Assembly (NCBI GenBank): GCA_030918015.1
Contig: JAUPTP010000025.1
Span: forward strand, 1 to 11,874
From: Pseudomonadota bacterium
GTDB lineage: Bacteria; Pseudomonadota; Gammaproteobacteria; Burkholderiales; Burkholderiaceae_C
Direction: 5' to 3'
DNA length: 11,874 bases
This document shows positions 1 to 7,796 of the stretch, one piece after another. Each line of letters begins with the position of its first letter. Within the stretch, counting starts at the first letter, position 1. A program made the translations under genes and the position numbers. The notes beneath the pieces were generated by a model. The model had not been told where the DNA came from. It worked only from the letters and a program-made list of their open reading frames with translations, and made no database searches.

Positions 1-96
1 GGCCGGGGACGCCGGCCGCCCGCCCGCCTCGGGGGCGGCCAGGACGCCGGCGGCCGGCAGCAGCAGCGAGATCAGCAGAAGGGGCAGTCGGTGCAT
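1..96 (-). CDS. N-terminus of an exported protein, possibly polysaccharide export outer-membrane protein (partial)
   Basis: The first 32 codons of a minus-strand gene run off the left edge of the window. They begin with ATG at 96 and encode a clear Sec-type signal peptide: MHRL, then a leucine-rich hydrophobic core, then an AGVLAAPEA-like cleavage region around residues 15-22. The gene starts 13 nt after the stop of the kpsE-like gene, so it is probably the next gene of the capsule export operon. In such operons (ctrABCD, kps) the exported partner is the outer-membrane polysaccharide channel of the Wza/KpsD/CtrA family, which is the most likely identity. That is inference from context, because no family domain is visible. 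A weak GCGAGA ribosome-binding site and a GATCCGCC sequence lie directly before the start. Confidence 0.6.
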   Translation of the reverse strand, partial: MHRLPLLLISLLLPAAGVLAAPEAGGRPASPA

Positions 97-109
97 GGCG
101 GATCTCGCT

Positions 110-1246
110 TCAGTCCCGGTGTTCCCGGACGGTGGCCAGGGTGAGCCGGACGATGCCGTAGAGCACCAGGCAGCTCAGCAGCAGCGTCAGCAGGCTGGCG
201 AGCGCGTGCGGGTACTCGGCCCGCTCCGGCCGGGTGGGGGGCTCGACGACGACCAGGTTGCGCACCTTGCGGCTGGTCTCGATGCGCATGGCCTCGACCG
301 AGCCGAGTGCGCTGCGCTGGCGGGCCTCGGCCAGCGTGGCCTGGGCCTTGAGGGCATGGAACTCGGCCGCGAGCTGGTTCAGCGCCTGGGCATCGTCGCG
401 CGCGCTGGTGGCCTGGCGCGACTCGCGCTCGATCTGCAGCCGCAGGGCGGCGGCCTGCGCGCGCAGCGTCATCAGCTCGGCAGCATCGGCGTTCAGGTAG
501 GTCTGCTTGGTGCCGAGCTCCGACTCGACGCGGGCGAGCTGGGCACGCAGCTCGGCGGCCAGGGCGCCGGTGGCCTGCGCGTCGGCCAGCGGGTCGAGCA
601 TGCGGTGCCGGGTCTGGAAGTCCAGCAGGGCGCCGCGCGCCCGCGCCAGTTCGCCCTCGGCGCGTTCGAGCTCGTGCTGGGCGAAGCGCATCTGCTCGGC
701 GGCGATGCGCTGGGAGACGGTGTTGACGAAGCTCTCCGACTCGGCCAGCAGCGCGGCATTGAGCTGCTGCGCCAGCGCCGCGTCGAAGGCCTGCACCTGC
801 ACCGTGAGCAGGCCGCTGACCTCGTCGAGGCGCACGGTCGTGCGGGCGCGCCAGTAGTCGGCCAGATCCTCGCGCAGGCTGTCGGGGGGCAGGCGGTAGA
901 GCAGGTCGCGCGTCGGCGCGCTGTAGTGGGCCCGCAGGCGGAACCGGGTGTCGAGCCGGTGCAGCAGGCCCTCGGAGTGCATGTAGTCGCGCAGCAGCCG
1001 CACGTCCTCCTGGGCCGCGCCGCCGCCGCCGAGCAGCAGCGCCAGGCCGCTGGCATCGATCGATTCGCCCTGCGCGCGACGCACCGTCATCACCGAGGTG
1101 CTGACATAGCGGTCCTGCGCCATCAGGCCGAAGTAGAGCGAGGCCAGCAGCATCGGCAGGCCGATCATCAGCAGCGCGAGCCGGGCCGGACTCAGGCGCG
1201 GCAGGCGCAGCCGCCGCGGGGCGGTGGGCAGCGGCGTGGCCGTCAT
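110..1246 (-). CDS. kpsE: Capsule polysaccharide export inner-membrane protein, KpsE/CtrB/BexC-like
   Basis: This 378-aa protein has the layout of the polysaccharide co-polymerase/export family (KpsE, CtrB, BexC): a cytoplasmic basic N-terminus, a first membrane span at about residues 22-42, a large periplasmic part, and a second span at about 348-370. The periplasmic part is rich in Ala, Leu, Glu and Arg and predicted coiled coil from about 175 to 325. The PPTRPERAEYP segment (336-346) before the last span is the proline-rich motif usual in this family. The length matches KpsE (about 380 aa). It would link the inner-membrane ABC transporter to the outer-membrane channel. Its ATG overlaps the kpsT stop in an ATGA, and an AGGAG (1254-1258) sits 7 nt upstream inside kpsT, so translation is probably coupled. 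The exact subfamily (KpsE, CtrB or BexC) is not resolved. Confidence 0.88.
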   Translation of the reverse strand: MTATPLPTAPRRLRLPRLSPARLALLMIGLPMLLASLYFGLMAQDRYVSTSVMTVRRAQGESIDASGLALLLGGGGAAQEDVRLLRDYMHSEGLLHRLDTRFRLRAHYSAPTRDLLYRLPPDSLREDLADYWRARTTVRLDEVSGLLTVQVQAFDAALAQQLNAALLAESESFVNTVSQRIAAEQMRFAQHELERAEGELARARGALLDFQTRHRMLDPLADAQATGALAAELRAQLARVESELGTKQTYLNADAAELMTLRAQAAALRLQIERESRQATSARDDAQALNQLAAEFHALKAQATLAEARQRSALGSVEAMRIETSRKVRNLVVVEPPTRPERAEYPHALASLLTLLLSCLVLYGIVRLTLATVREHRD

Positions 1247-1935
1247 GCGGGCGCTCCTGCGGGTGCGCGTGCACGCCCGAGCTGCTGGTAGGCGGCGATG
1301 CCCTCGCGCACGTTCTGGTGCACCGACGGCGCCGCGCCAGGGCGCAGGACCACGACCTGCTGGCACAGCCGCGCGATCTCGTCCATGTTGTGGCTGGTGT
1401 AGATGACACGCGAGCGCCCGATGCGCTGCTCCAGCAGCCGGCGCGACTTGGCGCGGAAGGACGCATCGCCCACGGCCGTCACCTCGTCGATCAGGTAGGT
1501 GTCGAAGTCGAAGGCCATGGCCATGCCGAACATCAGCCGCGAGCGCATGCCCGAGGAATAGGTCTTGACCGGCAGGTCGAAGGCCTCGCCGATCTCGGCG
1601 AAATCCTGGATGAAGGCCTCGCGCTCGCGCAGCTCCTCGGCATCGCTGGCGTGGATGCGGCAGACGAAGCGCACGTTGTCGCGGCCGGTGAGCGAGCCCT
1701 GCAGGCCGCCGGCCAGGCCGATCGGCCAGGACAGGCGCTGCTCGGTGACGATGCGGCCGCTCTCCGGGCGCTCCATGCCGCCGAGCAGGCGCATCAGCGT
1801 CGACTTGCCCGCGCCGTTCGGGCCGATCAGACCGATGCTGACGCCATCCGGAATCGACAGGTTGAAGTCTCGGAACACATGCCTGCGGCCCAGCCGGCCG
1901 GGGTAGCTCTTGCAGAGGTCGATGATCTCGATCAT
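1243..1935 (-). CDS. kpsT: Capsule polysaccharide ABC transporter ATP-binding protein, KpsT/CtrD-like
   Basis: This 230-aa ABC ATPase has Walker A GPNGAGKST (residues 38-46), the signature segment YSSGMRSRL (126-134), Walker B YLIDE (147-151) and the switch histidine in YTSHNMDEI (H182). The SSGM form of the signature, the WPIGLAGG segment (70-77), the short length and the lack of a C-terminal carbohydrate-binding extension all match KpsT/CtrD/BexA proteins. These energise export of capsule or other lipid-linked polysaccharide. They differ from longer Wzt O-antigen ATPases that carry a binding domain. The gene follows the kpsM-like permease by 18 nt and overlaps kpsE by 4 nt, as expected for subunits of one transporter. 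ATG at 1935 is chosen because the protein begins with the usual MIEI...L.K.Y start of ABC domains. Confidence 0.93.
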   Translation of the reverse strand: MIEIIDLCKSYPGRLGRRHVFRDFNLSIPDGVSIGLIGPNGAGKSTLMRLLGGMERPESGRIVTEQRLSWPIGLAGGLQGSLTGRDNVRFVCRIHASDAEELREREAFIQDFAEIGEAFDLPVKTYSSGMRSRLMFGMAMAFDFDTYLIDEVTAVGDASFRAKSRRLLEQRIGRSRVIYTSHNMDEIARLCQQVVVLRPGAAPSVHQNVREGIAAYQQLGRARAPAGAPA

Positions 1936-1953
1936 GGTGGATGGGCGGCCGGT

Positions 1954-2775
1954 TCAGGCCACCTGCAGGCGTTCGCCGCGGTGATGGAGCACCAGCAGCG
2001 CCATGAGCGTCATGGCGCCTGCCCAGAGCAGAGGTCGTGTCAGGGAGATGCCCTCGGGGGCGGCGTAGACGGGACCGAACAGCGCCAGGCGGGTCGTCTC
2101 CACCAGATGGGCCAGCGGGTTGAGCAGCAGCCACTCGCGCACCGGCTGCGGCAGGTGGGCCAGCGGCACGATGGCGCCCGAGGCCAGGTAGAGCGGCATG
2201 AACACCATCTTCACCACCGGACGCAGCAGGGCCAGCGCGCCGTGCGTGCCGACCGCCGCCAGCAGGCCGCAGGCCAGGCCCAGCAGGGTCAGCAGCAGCA
2301 CCGCGAGCAGCAGCCGCAGCGGGTCGTGCGGCAGCAGGCCGTGGCCCATCCAGGCCGCGCCCGGCAGGATCAGCACGGCCATGCCGCCGAAGATCGCCAG
2401 CTCGACGGCCGCGCGGGCCAGCACCGCATCGACCGGACGGACCTGCCGGTAGGCGAACAGCCCCAGGTTGGCCTCGATGCTCTCCATCAGCCGCAGCACC
2501 AGGGAACGGAACAGCATGAACGAGAGCTGCCCGGTCAGCAGGAACAGCACCGTGTCCACGCCGGCGATCTCGTGGGTGCGCATCAGGGAATAGATCCCCA
2601 GCATCAGCACGGCGCCGGCCATCGGCTCGCCCACCACCCACAGCGCGGTGGTCCAGCGCCCGTCCAGGCGGGTCTTGAGTTCGCGCAGGAACAGCGCGAA
2701 CAGCACGTCACGCATCACCGCCCAGGCCGAGCGGCGTGGGCGGGACGGTCGGGACGGCGGCGCAGGGGAGATCAT
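1954..2775 (-). CDS. kpsM: Capsule polysaccharide ABC transporter permease, KpsM/CtrC-like
   Basis: This 273-aa integral membrane protein of the ABC-2 permease family has about six hydrophobic segments. The conserved C-terminal stretch around residues 208-229 (LPQPVREWLLLNPLAHLVE) is the form seen in KpsM/CtrC/BexB. The cytoplasmic N-terminus carries FLRELKTRLDGR (29-40), the amphipathic entry helix typical of polysaccharide ABC-2 permeases. It forms the membrane pore of the exporter with the KpsT-like ATPase encoded 18 nt downstream. ATG at 2775 is chosen because there is no other ATG in the proline- and arginine-rich leader before the family region; a start at Met21 (MRDVLF) is the alternative. 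The open frame continues far upstream over the divergent chemoreceptor gene, but that part is an antisense shadow. It appears to be the first gene of the operon. Confidence 0.9.
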   Translation of the reverse strand: MISPAPPSRPSRPRRSAWAVMRDVLFALFLRELKTRLDGRWTTALWVVGEPMAGAVLMLGIYSLMRTHEIAGVDTVLFLLTGQLSFMLFRSLVLRLMESIEANLGLFAYRQVRPVDAVLARAAVELAIFGGMAVLILPGAAWMGHGLLPHDPLRLLLAVLLLTLLGLACGLLAAVGTHGALALLRPVVKMVFMPLYLASGAIVPLAHLPQPVREWLLLNPLAHLVETTRLALFGPVYAAPEGISLTRPLLWAGAMTLMALLVLHHRGERLQVA

Positions 2776-2802
2776 GTCTCCGATGCTAGGGAGCCCTTTG
2801 CG

Positions 2803-2830
2803 CCGACTTAAGTGCAAAAAGAATGTGCAT
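2803..2830 (-). promoter_or_regulatory. AT-rich patch, possible promoter of the capsule export operon
   Basis: In otherwise very GC-rich DNA this short stretch upstream of the kpsM-like start is AT-rich. On the minus strand it reads CATTCTTTTTGCACTTAAG. TTGCAC resembles a -35 hexamer, but no good -10 lies 16-18 nt downstream, so I cannot name the exact promoter elements. A sigma-54 reading was tested and its GG/GC spacing fails. The call rests on position (about 30-55 nt before the first gene of a divergent operon) and base composition. Confidence 0.25.
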
Positions 2831-2939
2831 CGCCGGTCAGATCGGGGCCGGGGCCGTTCCGGCGGGCGTGCCGGGTGTCGGTCCGCGATGGAGGTCCGGG
2901 GAAGTCCCGCTGTTCCACGGGTCGCCGACCGGAGCTCGA

Positions 2940-2947
2940 ACCGATAA
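2940..2947 (+). promoter_or_regulatory. Sigma-28 (FliA)-like -10 element upstream of the chemoreceptor gene
   Basis: ACCGATAA matches seven of eight positions of the flagellar sigma-28 -10 element GCCGATAA and lies 71 nt before the chemoreceptor ATG. Chemoreceptor genes are often FliA-dependent. The expected TAAA -35 element is absent: GTCG is found at 2921-2924, 15 nt upstream. The site is therefore only half supported. A short odd palindrome, GGTCGCCGACC, lies at 2920-2930 where the -35 would be and could be an operator or chance. Confidence 0.25.
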
Positions 2948-3018
2948 ATCCCGGTGCTGGCCAGGTGGCGGACGGGGGGTTCGTGCCGGAGGCTGGCTGA
3001 TCTCTCGAGCAGTTCACG

Positions 3019-4971
3019 ATGAGCAACCTGATCCACCGGCTGCGTCTGACGCAGAAGTTCGGCCTGCTGGCCCTGCTGGGCCTGCTGATGATCGCCCCGC
3101 CGATGACCTATTACCTGATCGAGTCGGACAGCAGGTACCGCGATGCCCAGCGTGAGGTGGAGGGTCTGGCGCCGTCGGCGGCGCTGCTCAAGCTGATCCG
3201 CCTGACCCAGCAGCACCGCGGTCTGAGCGCCACCGTGCTCGGCGGCAAGCCCGAGGCCGAGGCGCAGCGCGCCGAGCGCCAGCGCGAGGTCGACCAGGCC
3301 CTGGCCGAGTTCGCGCCGCATGCGGCCGGTCTGGCCGACGACCCGCGTGTCGCCGAGTCCTTGCAGCAGCTGACGTCGCAGTGGAAGGCGCTGTCGGCAC
3401 AGATCGCGCGGCGCCAGCTCGCCGGGCCGGAGAGCTTCGCTCAGCACTCCGCGCTGATCGAGCAGCAGCTCGACCTGCACAACCGGCTGGTCTCCTACCA
3501 TGGCCTGGATCTCGATCCGGAGCCGGTGTCCTACCACCTGATCGTCGCGACGATGATCCAGATGCCCGAGCTGACCGAGCACCTGGGCCAGGCCCGTGCC
3601 CTGGGCTCGGCCCTGCTGGCCGGCGGCCAGACCAGCCAGCCCAGCGTGGCTCAGCGTGCGCGCCTGAGCGGGTTGAGCGAGGCGGTGCGCGGGGATTTGC
3701 ACAACATGCTGCGCACGCTGGACAAGGCGCTCGAGCAGGATGCCGCGCTGCGCCAGCGCCTGTCGCCCTCGATCGAGCAGGCCCGTGCCAGCACCCAACA
3801 GGTCCGGGAGGTGATGCGCACCCAGCTCATCGAGCCGGCGGTGCCGAAGCTGTCACCGGCCGAGTATTTCCAGAACGTCACGCAGTCGATCGACCATCTC
3901 TACGCGGTGCATGCCCAGGCCTCGCAGGCCCTGACGACCGCGCTGGAGTCACGGCGCGACACGCTGCGCCGCAACGAGCGGCTGGTGAGTGGCCTGTCGC
4001 TGCTGATGATCCTCGCCAGCGGCCTGTTCGCCCGCTCGATCGTGCGTTCGGTGCGCGGCACCGCCGACGAGGCTCGGCGCATGGCCGAGCGCATCGCCGC
4101 GGGCGATCTCTCGCATCAGTCGGTGTCCGCCGCGGACGACGAACTCGGACGGATGATGCAGGCGATGGAGACGATGCGCCTGTCGCTGACCCAGGTGGTC
4201 GGCACGGTGCGCGAGAACGCGGTGAGCGTGGCCGCCGCCAGCGCGCAGATCGCGCAGGGCAATGTGGACCTGAGCTCGCGCACCGAGCAGCAGGCCGCGG
4301 CCCTGCAGCAGACGGCCGCGACGATGGACCAGCTCGGGTCGACCGTGCGCCACAACGCCGATCATGCCCGCGAGGCCGATGGCCTGGCCCGCGAGGCCTC
4401 GGGGCTGGCCTCACGCGGTGGCGAGATGGTGGCCCAGGTGGTCAACACGATGGGCGGCATCAGCGAGGCCTCGCGCAAGATCGGCGACATCATCAGCGTG
4501 ATCGACTCGATCGCCTTCCAGACCAACATCCTGGCGCTGAACGCGGCCGTCGAGGCGGCGCGTGCCGGCGAGCAGGGCCGGGGCTTTGCGGTGGTGGCCA
4601 GCGAGGTGCGCAGTCTCGCGCAGCGCTCGGCCGAGGCCGCGCGCGAGATCAAGGGCCTGATCTCGCGCAGCGTCGAGCGGGTCGAGCAGGGGGTGTCGCT
4701 GGTCGATCAGACCGGCCGCTCGGTCAGCGAGGTGGTCGAGTCGATCCGGCGGGTCAGCGACATCGTCGCGCAGATCAGCGCGGCCAGCGCCGAGCAGAGC
4801 ACCGGGGTGGCGCAGGTCGGTCAGGCCGTCTCGCAGATGGACCGCGCCACGCAGCAGAACGCGGCGCTGGTCGAGCAGTCGGCGGCAGCGGCCAGCACGC
4901 TCAAGGGCCAGGCACAGCAGCTGGTCGATGCCGTGGCGCGCTTTCGCACCGATCGCGAGCTCGCGGTCTGA
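3019..4971 (+). CDS. Methyl-accepting chemotaxis protein with helical NIT-like periplasmic sensor
   Basis: This 650-aa transmembrane chemoreceptor has a first span at about residues 14-34 and a large, mostly helical periplasmic domain (about 35-320). A second span (322-338), a HAMP domain (about 340-392) and a long cytoplasmic coiled-coil signalling domain follow. The conserved hairpin tip, which contacts CheA and CheW, runs from about 495 to 537 ([20 protein letters not shown] and onward). The periplasmic [15 protein letters not shown] (residues 62-76) resembles the ERGLS-type motif of NIT (nitrate/nitrite-sensing-like) helical domains, but the ligand is unknown. The C-terminus lacks an NWETF-type CheR/CheB tether. 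ATG at 3019 is the only reasonable start, because an in-frame TGA lies at 2998-3000. No strong Shine-Dalgarno is seen; GGAGG at 2988-2992 is too far. It is divergent from kpsM and convergent with sco1. Confidence 0.95.
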   Translation: MSNLIHRLRLTQKFGLLALLGLLMIAPPMTYYLIESDSRYRDAQREVEGLAPSAALLKLIRLTQQHRGLSATVLGGKPEAEAQRAERQREVDQALAEFAPHAAGLADDPRVAESLQQLTSQWKALSAQIARRQLAGPESFAQHSALIEQQLDLHNRLVSYHGLDLDPEPVSYHLIVATMIQMPELTEHLGQARALGSALLAGGQTSQPSVAQRARLSGLSEAVRGDLHNMLRTLDKALEQDAALRQRLSPSIEQARASTQQVREVMRTQLIEPAVPKLSPAEYFQNVTQSIDHLYAVHAQASQALTTALESRRDTLRRNERLVSGLSLLMILASGLFARSIVRSVRGTADEARRMAERIAAGDLSHQSVSAADDELGRMMQAMETMRLSLTQVVGTVRENAVSVAAASAQIAQGNVDLSSRTEQQAAALQQTAATMDQLGSTVRHNADHAREADGLAREASGLASRGGEMVAQVVNTMGGISEASRKIGDIISVIDSIAFQTNILALNAAVEAARAGEQGRGFAVVASEVRSLAQRSAEAAREIKGLISRSVERVEQGVSLVDQTGRSVSEVVESIRRVSDIVAQISAASAEQSTGVAQVGQAVSQMDRATQQNAALVEQSAAAASTLKGQAQQLVDAVARFRTDRELAV

Positions 4972-4983
4972 TCCACGGCGTGA

Positions 4984-5006
4984 CCGGCGCGACGCTCAAG
5001 CGCCGG
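4984..5006. terminator. GC-rich hairpin at the chemoreceptor/sco1 convergent junction
   Basis: CCGGCGC (4984-4990) and GCGCCGG (5000-5006) form a perfect 7-bp inverted repeat with a 9-nt loop, between and over the ends of two converging genes. The sco1 stop codon (4996-4998) lies in the loop. There is no T-run on either side, so it is not a canonical intrinsic terminator. It could still stabilise 3' ends or assist bidirectional termination in this 24-nt gap. Confidence 0.35.
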
Positions 5007-5673
5007 CCGAGGTCAGCAGCGTGCGGATGTCGGCGGCGAGCTCCGCCGGCGGCGTGTTGTGGCGCACGTAGAGCCGCACCTTGCCCTGCGGGTCGAAGAC
5101 GAAGGAGGCCGCCGTGTGATCGACGGTGTAGCTGCTCTCGGTCTTGCCCGGCACCTCGCGGTAGAAGATCTTGAACTCCTTGGCCGCCGCGGCGATCTCG
5201 TCGGCCGAGCCGCGCAGCGGCACCCAGTCCGGGCTGAAGCTGCCGACATAGGCCTTCATCAGCGCCGCGGTGTCGCGCTTCGGATCGAGGGTGACGAAGA
5301 CGCCGACCAGGCGGGCGCCGTCGGCCCCGAGCAGGCGCTGGGTCTCGGCCAGCGCGGTCAGCGTGGTCGGGCAGACGTCGGGGCACTGGGTGTAGCCGAA
5401 GAACACGACCGCCACCTTGCCCTTCAGGTTGGACAGCAGGAAGGGCTGCTCGGTGCGGGCGTCGGTCAGCGCGAGCTGGCGCGCGTAGTCGGCGCCGGTG
5501 ATGTCGAGCGACTTGAAGGTGCTCGCGGAGGGGCTGCGCTCGCAGCCGGAGAGCAGAACGCTGCCGGTCGCGCCCAGCAGGGCCAGCGCGGCCGGGGCGC
5601 GGCGCAGCAGCTGGCGTCGCGAGGAACAGAAGGAAGTGGGAAGGGCGTGTCGTCGTTCAGGGGTCTCGGTCAC
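4996..5673 (-). CDS. Sco1/SenC-family copper chaperone lipoprotein for the CuA site
   Basis: This 225-aa thioredoxin-fold protein of the SCO1/SenC/PrrC family matures the CuA centre of cytochrome oxidase subunit II. The copper ligands are visible: CPDVC (C97, C101) within [14 protein letters not shown], and H186 in [12 protein letters not shown]. The N-terminus carries SRRQLLRR (18-25), a hydrophobic core, and the lipobox LLSGC with C44 as the likely lipidated residue, so the mature protein should be a periplasmic membrane-anchored lipoprotein. There is no ATG before the signal sequence. GTG at 5673 is chosen because it overlaps the stop of the heme O synthase gene as GTGA, a typical coupled start, and gives a normal length. 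It is the last gene of the oxidase assembly cluster and converges on the chemoreceptor gene. Confidence 0.92.
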   Translation of the reverse strand: MTETPERRHALPTSFCSSRRQLLRRAPAALALLGATGSVLLSGCERSPSASTFKSLDITGADYARQLALTDARTEQPFLLSNLKGKVAVVFFGYTQCPDVCPTTLTALAETQRLLGADGARLVGVFVTLDPKRDTAALMKAYVGSFSPDWVPLRGSADEIAAAAKEFKIFYREVPGKTESSYTVDHTAASFVFDPQGKVRLYVRHNTPPAELAADIRTLLTSAGA

Positions 5674-6584
5674 AGCCAGGGTCTCAGGTAATGGTCGATC
5701 AGCAACGCGCCGAACAGCAGCGAAAGATGCCAGATCGAGAAGCGGAAGGTCTTGCGGGCCAGCAATTCGCTGTAGCCGCGCCAGAGTTTCCACGCCCGGG
5801 CGATGAACATCAGGCCCAGCACCAGCGCCGCGACCAGATAGGGCAGGCCGCTGAGGCCCTGCATGAAGGGCAGCAGCGTCGCCGGCACCAGCACGATGGT
5901 GTAGAGCAGGATCTGCAGCCGGGTGAACTCGCTGCCGTGCGTGACCGGCAGCATCGGCAGGCCGGCGCGCGCGTAGTCCTCGGCGCGGTACAGCGCCAGC
6001 GCCCAGAAGTGCGGCGGCGTCCACAGGAAGATGATCAGGAAGAGAGCGACCGCCTCGGGGCTGACCTCGCCGGTCAGCGCGGTCCAGCCCAGCAGCGGCG
6101 GCATCGCGCCGGAGGCGCCGCCGATGACGATGTTCTGCGGCGTCAGCGGCTTGAGGATCACGGTGTAGACCACCGCGTAGCCGACGAAGGTGCCGAAGGT
6201 CAGCCAGGCGGTCAGCGGGTTGACCGCCTGGTGCAGCAGCACCATGCCGGCGCCGCCGAGCCCGGCCGAGAACAGCAGCGCCTGGCCGCGGCTCAGGTCG
6301 CCGCGGGCGGTCGGGCGCCAGGCGGTGCGCTTCATGCGGGCGTCGATGTGCTGCTCGATCAGGCAGTTGAAGGCCGCCGCCGCGCTGGCCACCAGCCCGA
6401 TGCCGACCGAGGCGGCCAGCGCCAGCCCGAGCTCGTGCGGGCCCGGCACGCCCGGCACCGCCAGCAGCATGCCGATCAGCGCGCAGAACACGATCAGCTG
6501 GATCACCCGCGGCTTGGTCAGCGCGATGTACTGGCGCCAGCGCGACAGCGGCGAGGCGCTCGGGGTCAGCGTGGTCGAGCTCAT
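5670..6584 (-). CDS. ctaB: Heme O synthase (protoheme IX farnesyltransferase)
   Basis: This 304-aa UbiA-superfamily membrane prenyltransferase (also called CyoE or COX10) converts heme B to heme O by adding a farnesyl group, the first step of heme A synthesis. It shows N73 and D81 in [15 protein letters not shown], followed by the invariant [10 protein letters not shown] region (86-95). It also has [12 protein letters not shown], a second polyprenyl-binding region, [12 protein letters not shown], and [12 protein letters not shown]. About nine hydrophobic segments are present and the length is normal. A good ribosome-binding site (GGGAG, 6592-6596) lies 7 nt before the ATG. It follows heme A synthase by 36 nt and overlaps sco1 by 4 nt, so heme A synthesis and copper delivery appear co-expressed. 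Confidence 0.96.
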   Translation of the reverse strand: MSSTTLTPSASPLSRWRQYIALTKPRVIQLIVFCALIGMLLAVPGVPGPHELGLALAASVGIGLVASAAAAFNCLIEQHIDARMKRTAWRPTARGDLSRGQALLFSAGLGGAGMVLLHQAVNPLTAWLTFGTFVGYAVVYTVILKPLTPQNIVIGGASGAMPPLLGWTALTGEVSPEAVALFLIIFLWTPPHFWALALYRAEDYARAGLPMLPVTHGSEFTRLQILLYTIVLVPATLLPFMQGLSGLPYLVAALVLGLMFIARAWKLWRGYSELLARKTFRFSIWHLSLLFGALLIDHYLRPWL

Positions 6585-6620
6585 GGCGGATCTCCCGGAA
6601 AGAACACGGTGTCGGTGGAG

Positions 6621-7796
6621 TCAGGGGCGTGCGGTGGCCTGCTGCAGAAGGGGCGCGGCGCGCGGCACGGTGCGATGGGCTGCAGCATGGCTGCGCGCGA
6701 CCAGCGCCGCCATCAGGGTTGTCAGCAGCGCGGCGCCGCCGGTGTGCAGCAGCGCCGCCAGCAGCGGCCAGTCCAGCACCACGTTCGACAGCCCGGTCAG
6801 CAGCTGCAGCCCGGCCAGGCCGAGCAGCAGCCGCGCTGGCTGCGCCGCGCCGGGCTGGCGCCGCAGCGCGCACCCGAAGGCCAGCAGCGCCGACAGCACC
6901 ACGACCGCGCCGAGCCGGTGCACCATGTGGATCGCGGTCAGCGCCTCGAAGGGCAGGGCGCTGCCGTCCGGACGCAGGCCGAGCGGCCGGCGCAGCGTGA
7001 AGCCGGACTCGAAGTCCATCGGCGGCCACCAGCGGCCCTGGCAGGTCGGAATGTCCTGGCAGGCCAGCACCGCATAGTTGGTGCTGACCCAGCCGCCCAG
7101 CGCGACCTGCAGCACCAGCAGCGCCAGCACGCCCCAGGCGGCATGGCGCAGCGTGGCCGGCAGCGCCAGCGGCTGCGGATCGTGGCGCTGCATCTGCACC
7201 GCCAGCAGCGCCAGCAGGCCGATGCCGCCGAGCAGGTGCGCGGTGACGATGGCCGGATAGAGCTTCATCGTGACGGTGAGTGCACCGAAGGCGCCCTGCA
7301 GGCAGACCCAGACGAAGCCCAGCGCCGCCCAGCCCGGCGCGATGCGCGCGGCCGCGGCCGGATCGCTGCGCCGCAGCCGCCGCACCGCCAGCGCGCTCCA
7401 GATCATCAGCAGCGTCAGCAGCGCGCCCACGCCGGTGGCCAGATAGCGGTGGATCATCTCGATCCAGGCCTTGCGGTGGGTGACCGGGCCGGTGGGCATC
7501 GCGGTCTGGGCCTCGGTGATCTCGGCGTGCGCGCCCAGCGGGCTGGCGCTGCCGTAGCAGCCGGGCCAGTCCGGGCAGCCCAGGCCGGAGTCGCTCAGCC
7601 GGGTGAAGGCGCCGAACAGCACCAGATCGAAGGTCAGCACCAGTGCCAGCAGCGTCAGCGCGCGCAGCCGGGCCGGGGTGTCCGCGCCGCGCTGGCGCCA
7701 CAGCAGCCAGCCCAGGGCCAGCGCCGCCAGCGTGGCGCCGAAGCCGAGCATCGGCAGCAGCGGATCGAGGTCGACGAGATCCAGGGCGCCCTTCAT
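6621..7796 (-). CDS. ctaA: Heme A synthase, COX15/CtaA family
   Basis: This 391-aa polytopic membrane enzyme oxidises the heme O methyl group at C8 to the formyl group of heme A. Conserved heme-ligand-type histidines are visible at H107 and H116 (THRKAWIEMIHRY), H187 (AHLLGG), H290 and H293 (IHMVHR), and H351 (LHTGGA). Two Cys pairs lie in loops, CPDWPGC (C74, C80) and CQDIPTC (C246, C252), the disulfide-type pairs known in CtaA/COX15. Eight hydrophobic segments and the length match the family. ATG at 7796 is supported by a 4-nt ATGA overlap with the upstream Sco-like gene. The much longer open frame upstream of it is a shadow of that gene. It acts just before or together with the downstream heme O synthase. 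Confidence 0.95.
   Translation of the reverse strand: MKGALDLVDLDPLLPMLGFGATLAALALGWLLWRQRGADTPARLRALTLLALVLTFDLVLFGAFTRLSDSGLGCPDWPGCYGSASPLGAHAEITEAQTAMPTGPVTHRKAWIEMIHRYLATGVGALLTLLMIWSALAVRRLRRSDPAAAARIAPGWAALGFVWVCLQGAFGALTVTMKLYPAIVTAHLLGGIGLLALLAVQMQRHDPQPLALPATLRHAAWGVLALLVLQVALGGWVSTNYAVLACQDIPTCQGRWWPPMDFESGFTLRRPLGLRPDGSALPFEALTAIHMVHRLGAVVVLSALLAFGCALRRQPGAAQPARLLLGLAGLQLLTGLSNVVLDWPLLAALLHTGGAALLTTLMAALVARSHAAAHRTVPRAAPLLQQATARP

Noticed and set aside
1318..2811. Plus-strand open frame of about 500 codons across the capsule export genes
   Set aside because: It is His-, Gln- and Arg-rich low-complexity translation opposite kpsT and kpsM with no recognisable domain, so it is a shadow of the real genes.
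2803..2830. Sigma-54 promoter on the minus strand (GATGCAC...TTTGCA)
   Set aside because: The GG/GC dinucleotides are not at the required 10-bp spacing (the TTGCA is two bases too far) and the -24 GG is missing.
2820..3018. Cyclic-di-GMP or other riboswitch in the chemoreceptor leader
   Set aside because: None of the conserved GEMM core segments is present, and no stable multi-stem structure was obvious by eye.
2776..3798. Upstream extension of the kpsM frame over the chemoreceptor gene
   Set aside because: The extension has no start context or family similarity and is antisense to the chemoreceptor. The permease begins at the ATG at 2775.
3381..5174. Long plus-strand frame inside the chemoreceptor gene
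   Set aside because: It overlaps the clear chemoreceptor frame, is rich in Arg, Gly and Ala, and has no motifs. It is a +1/+2 shadow.
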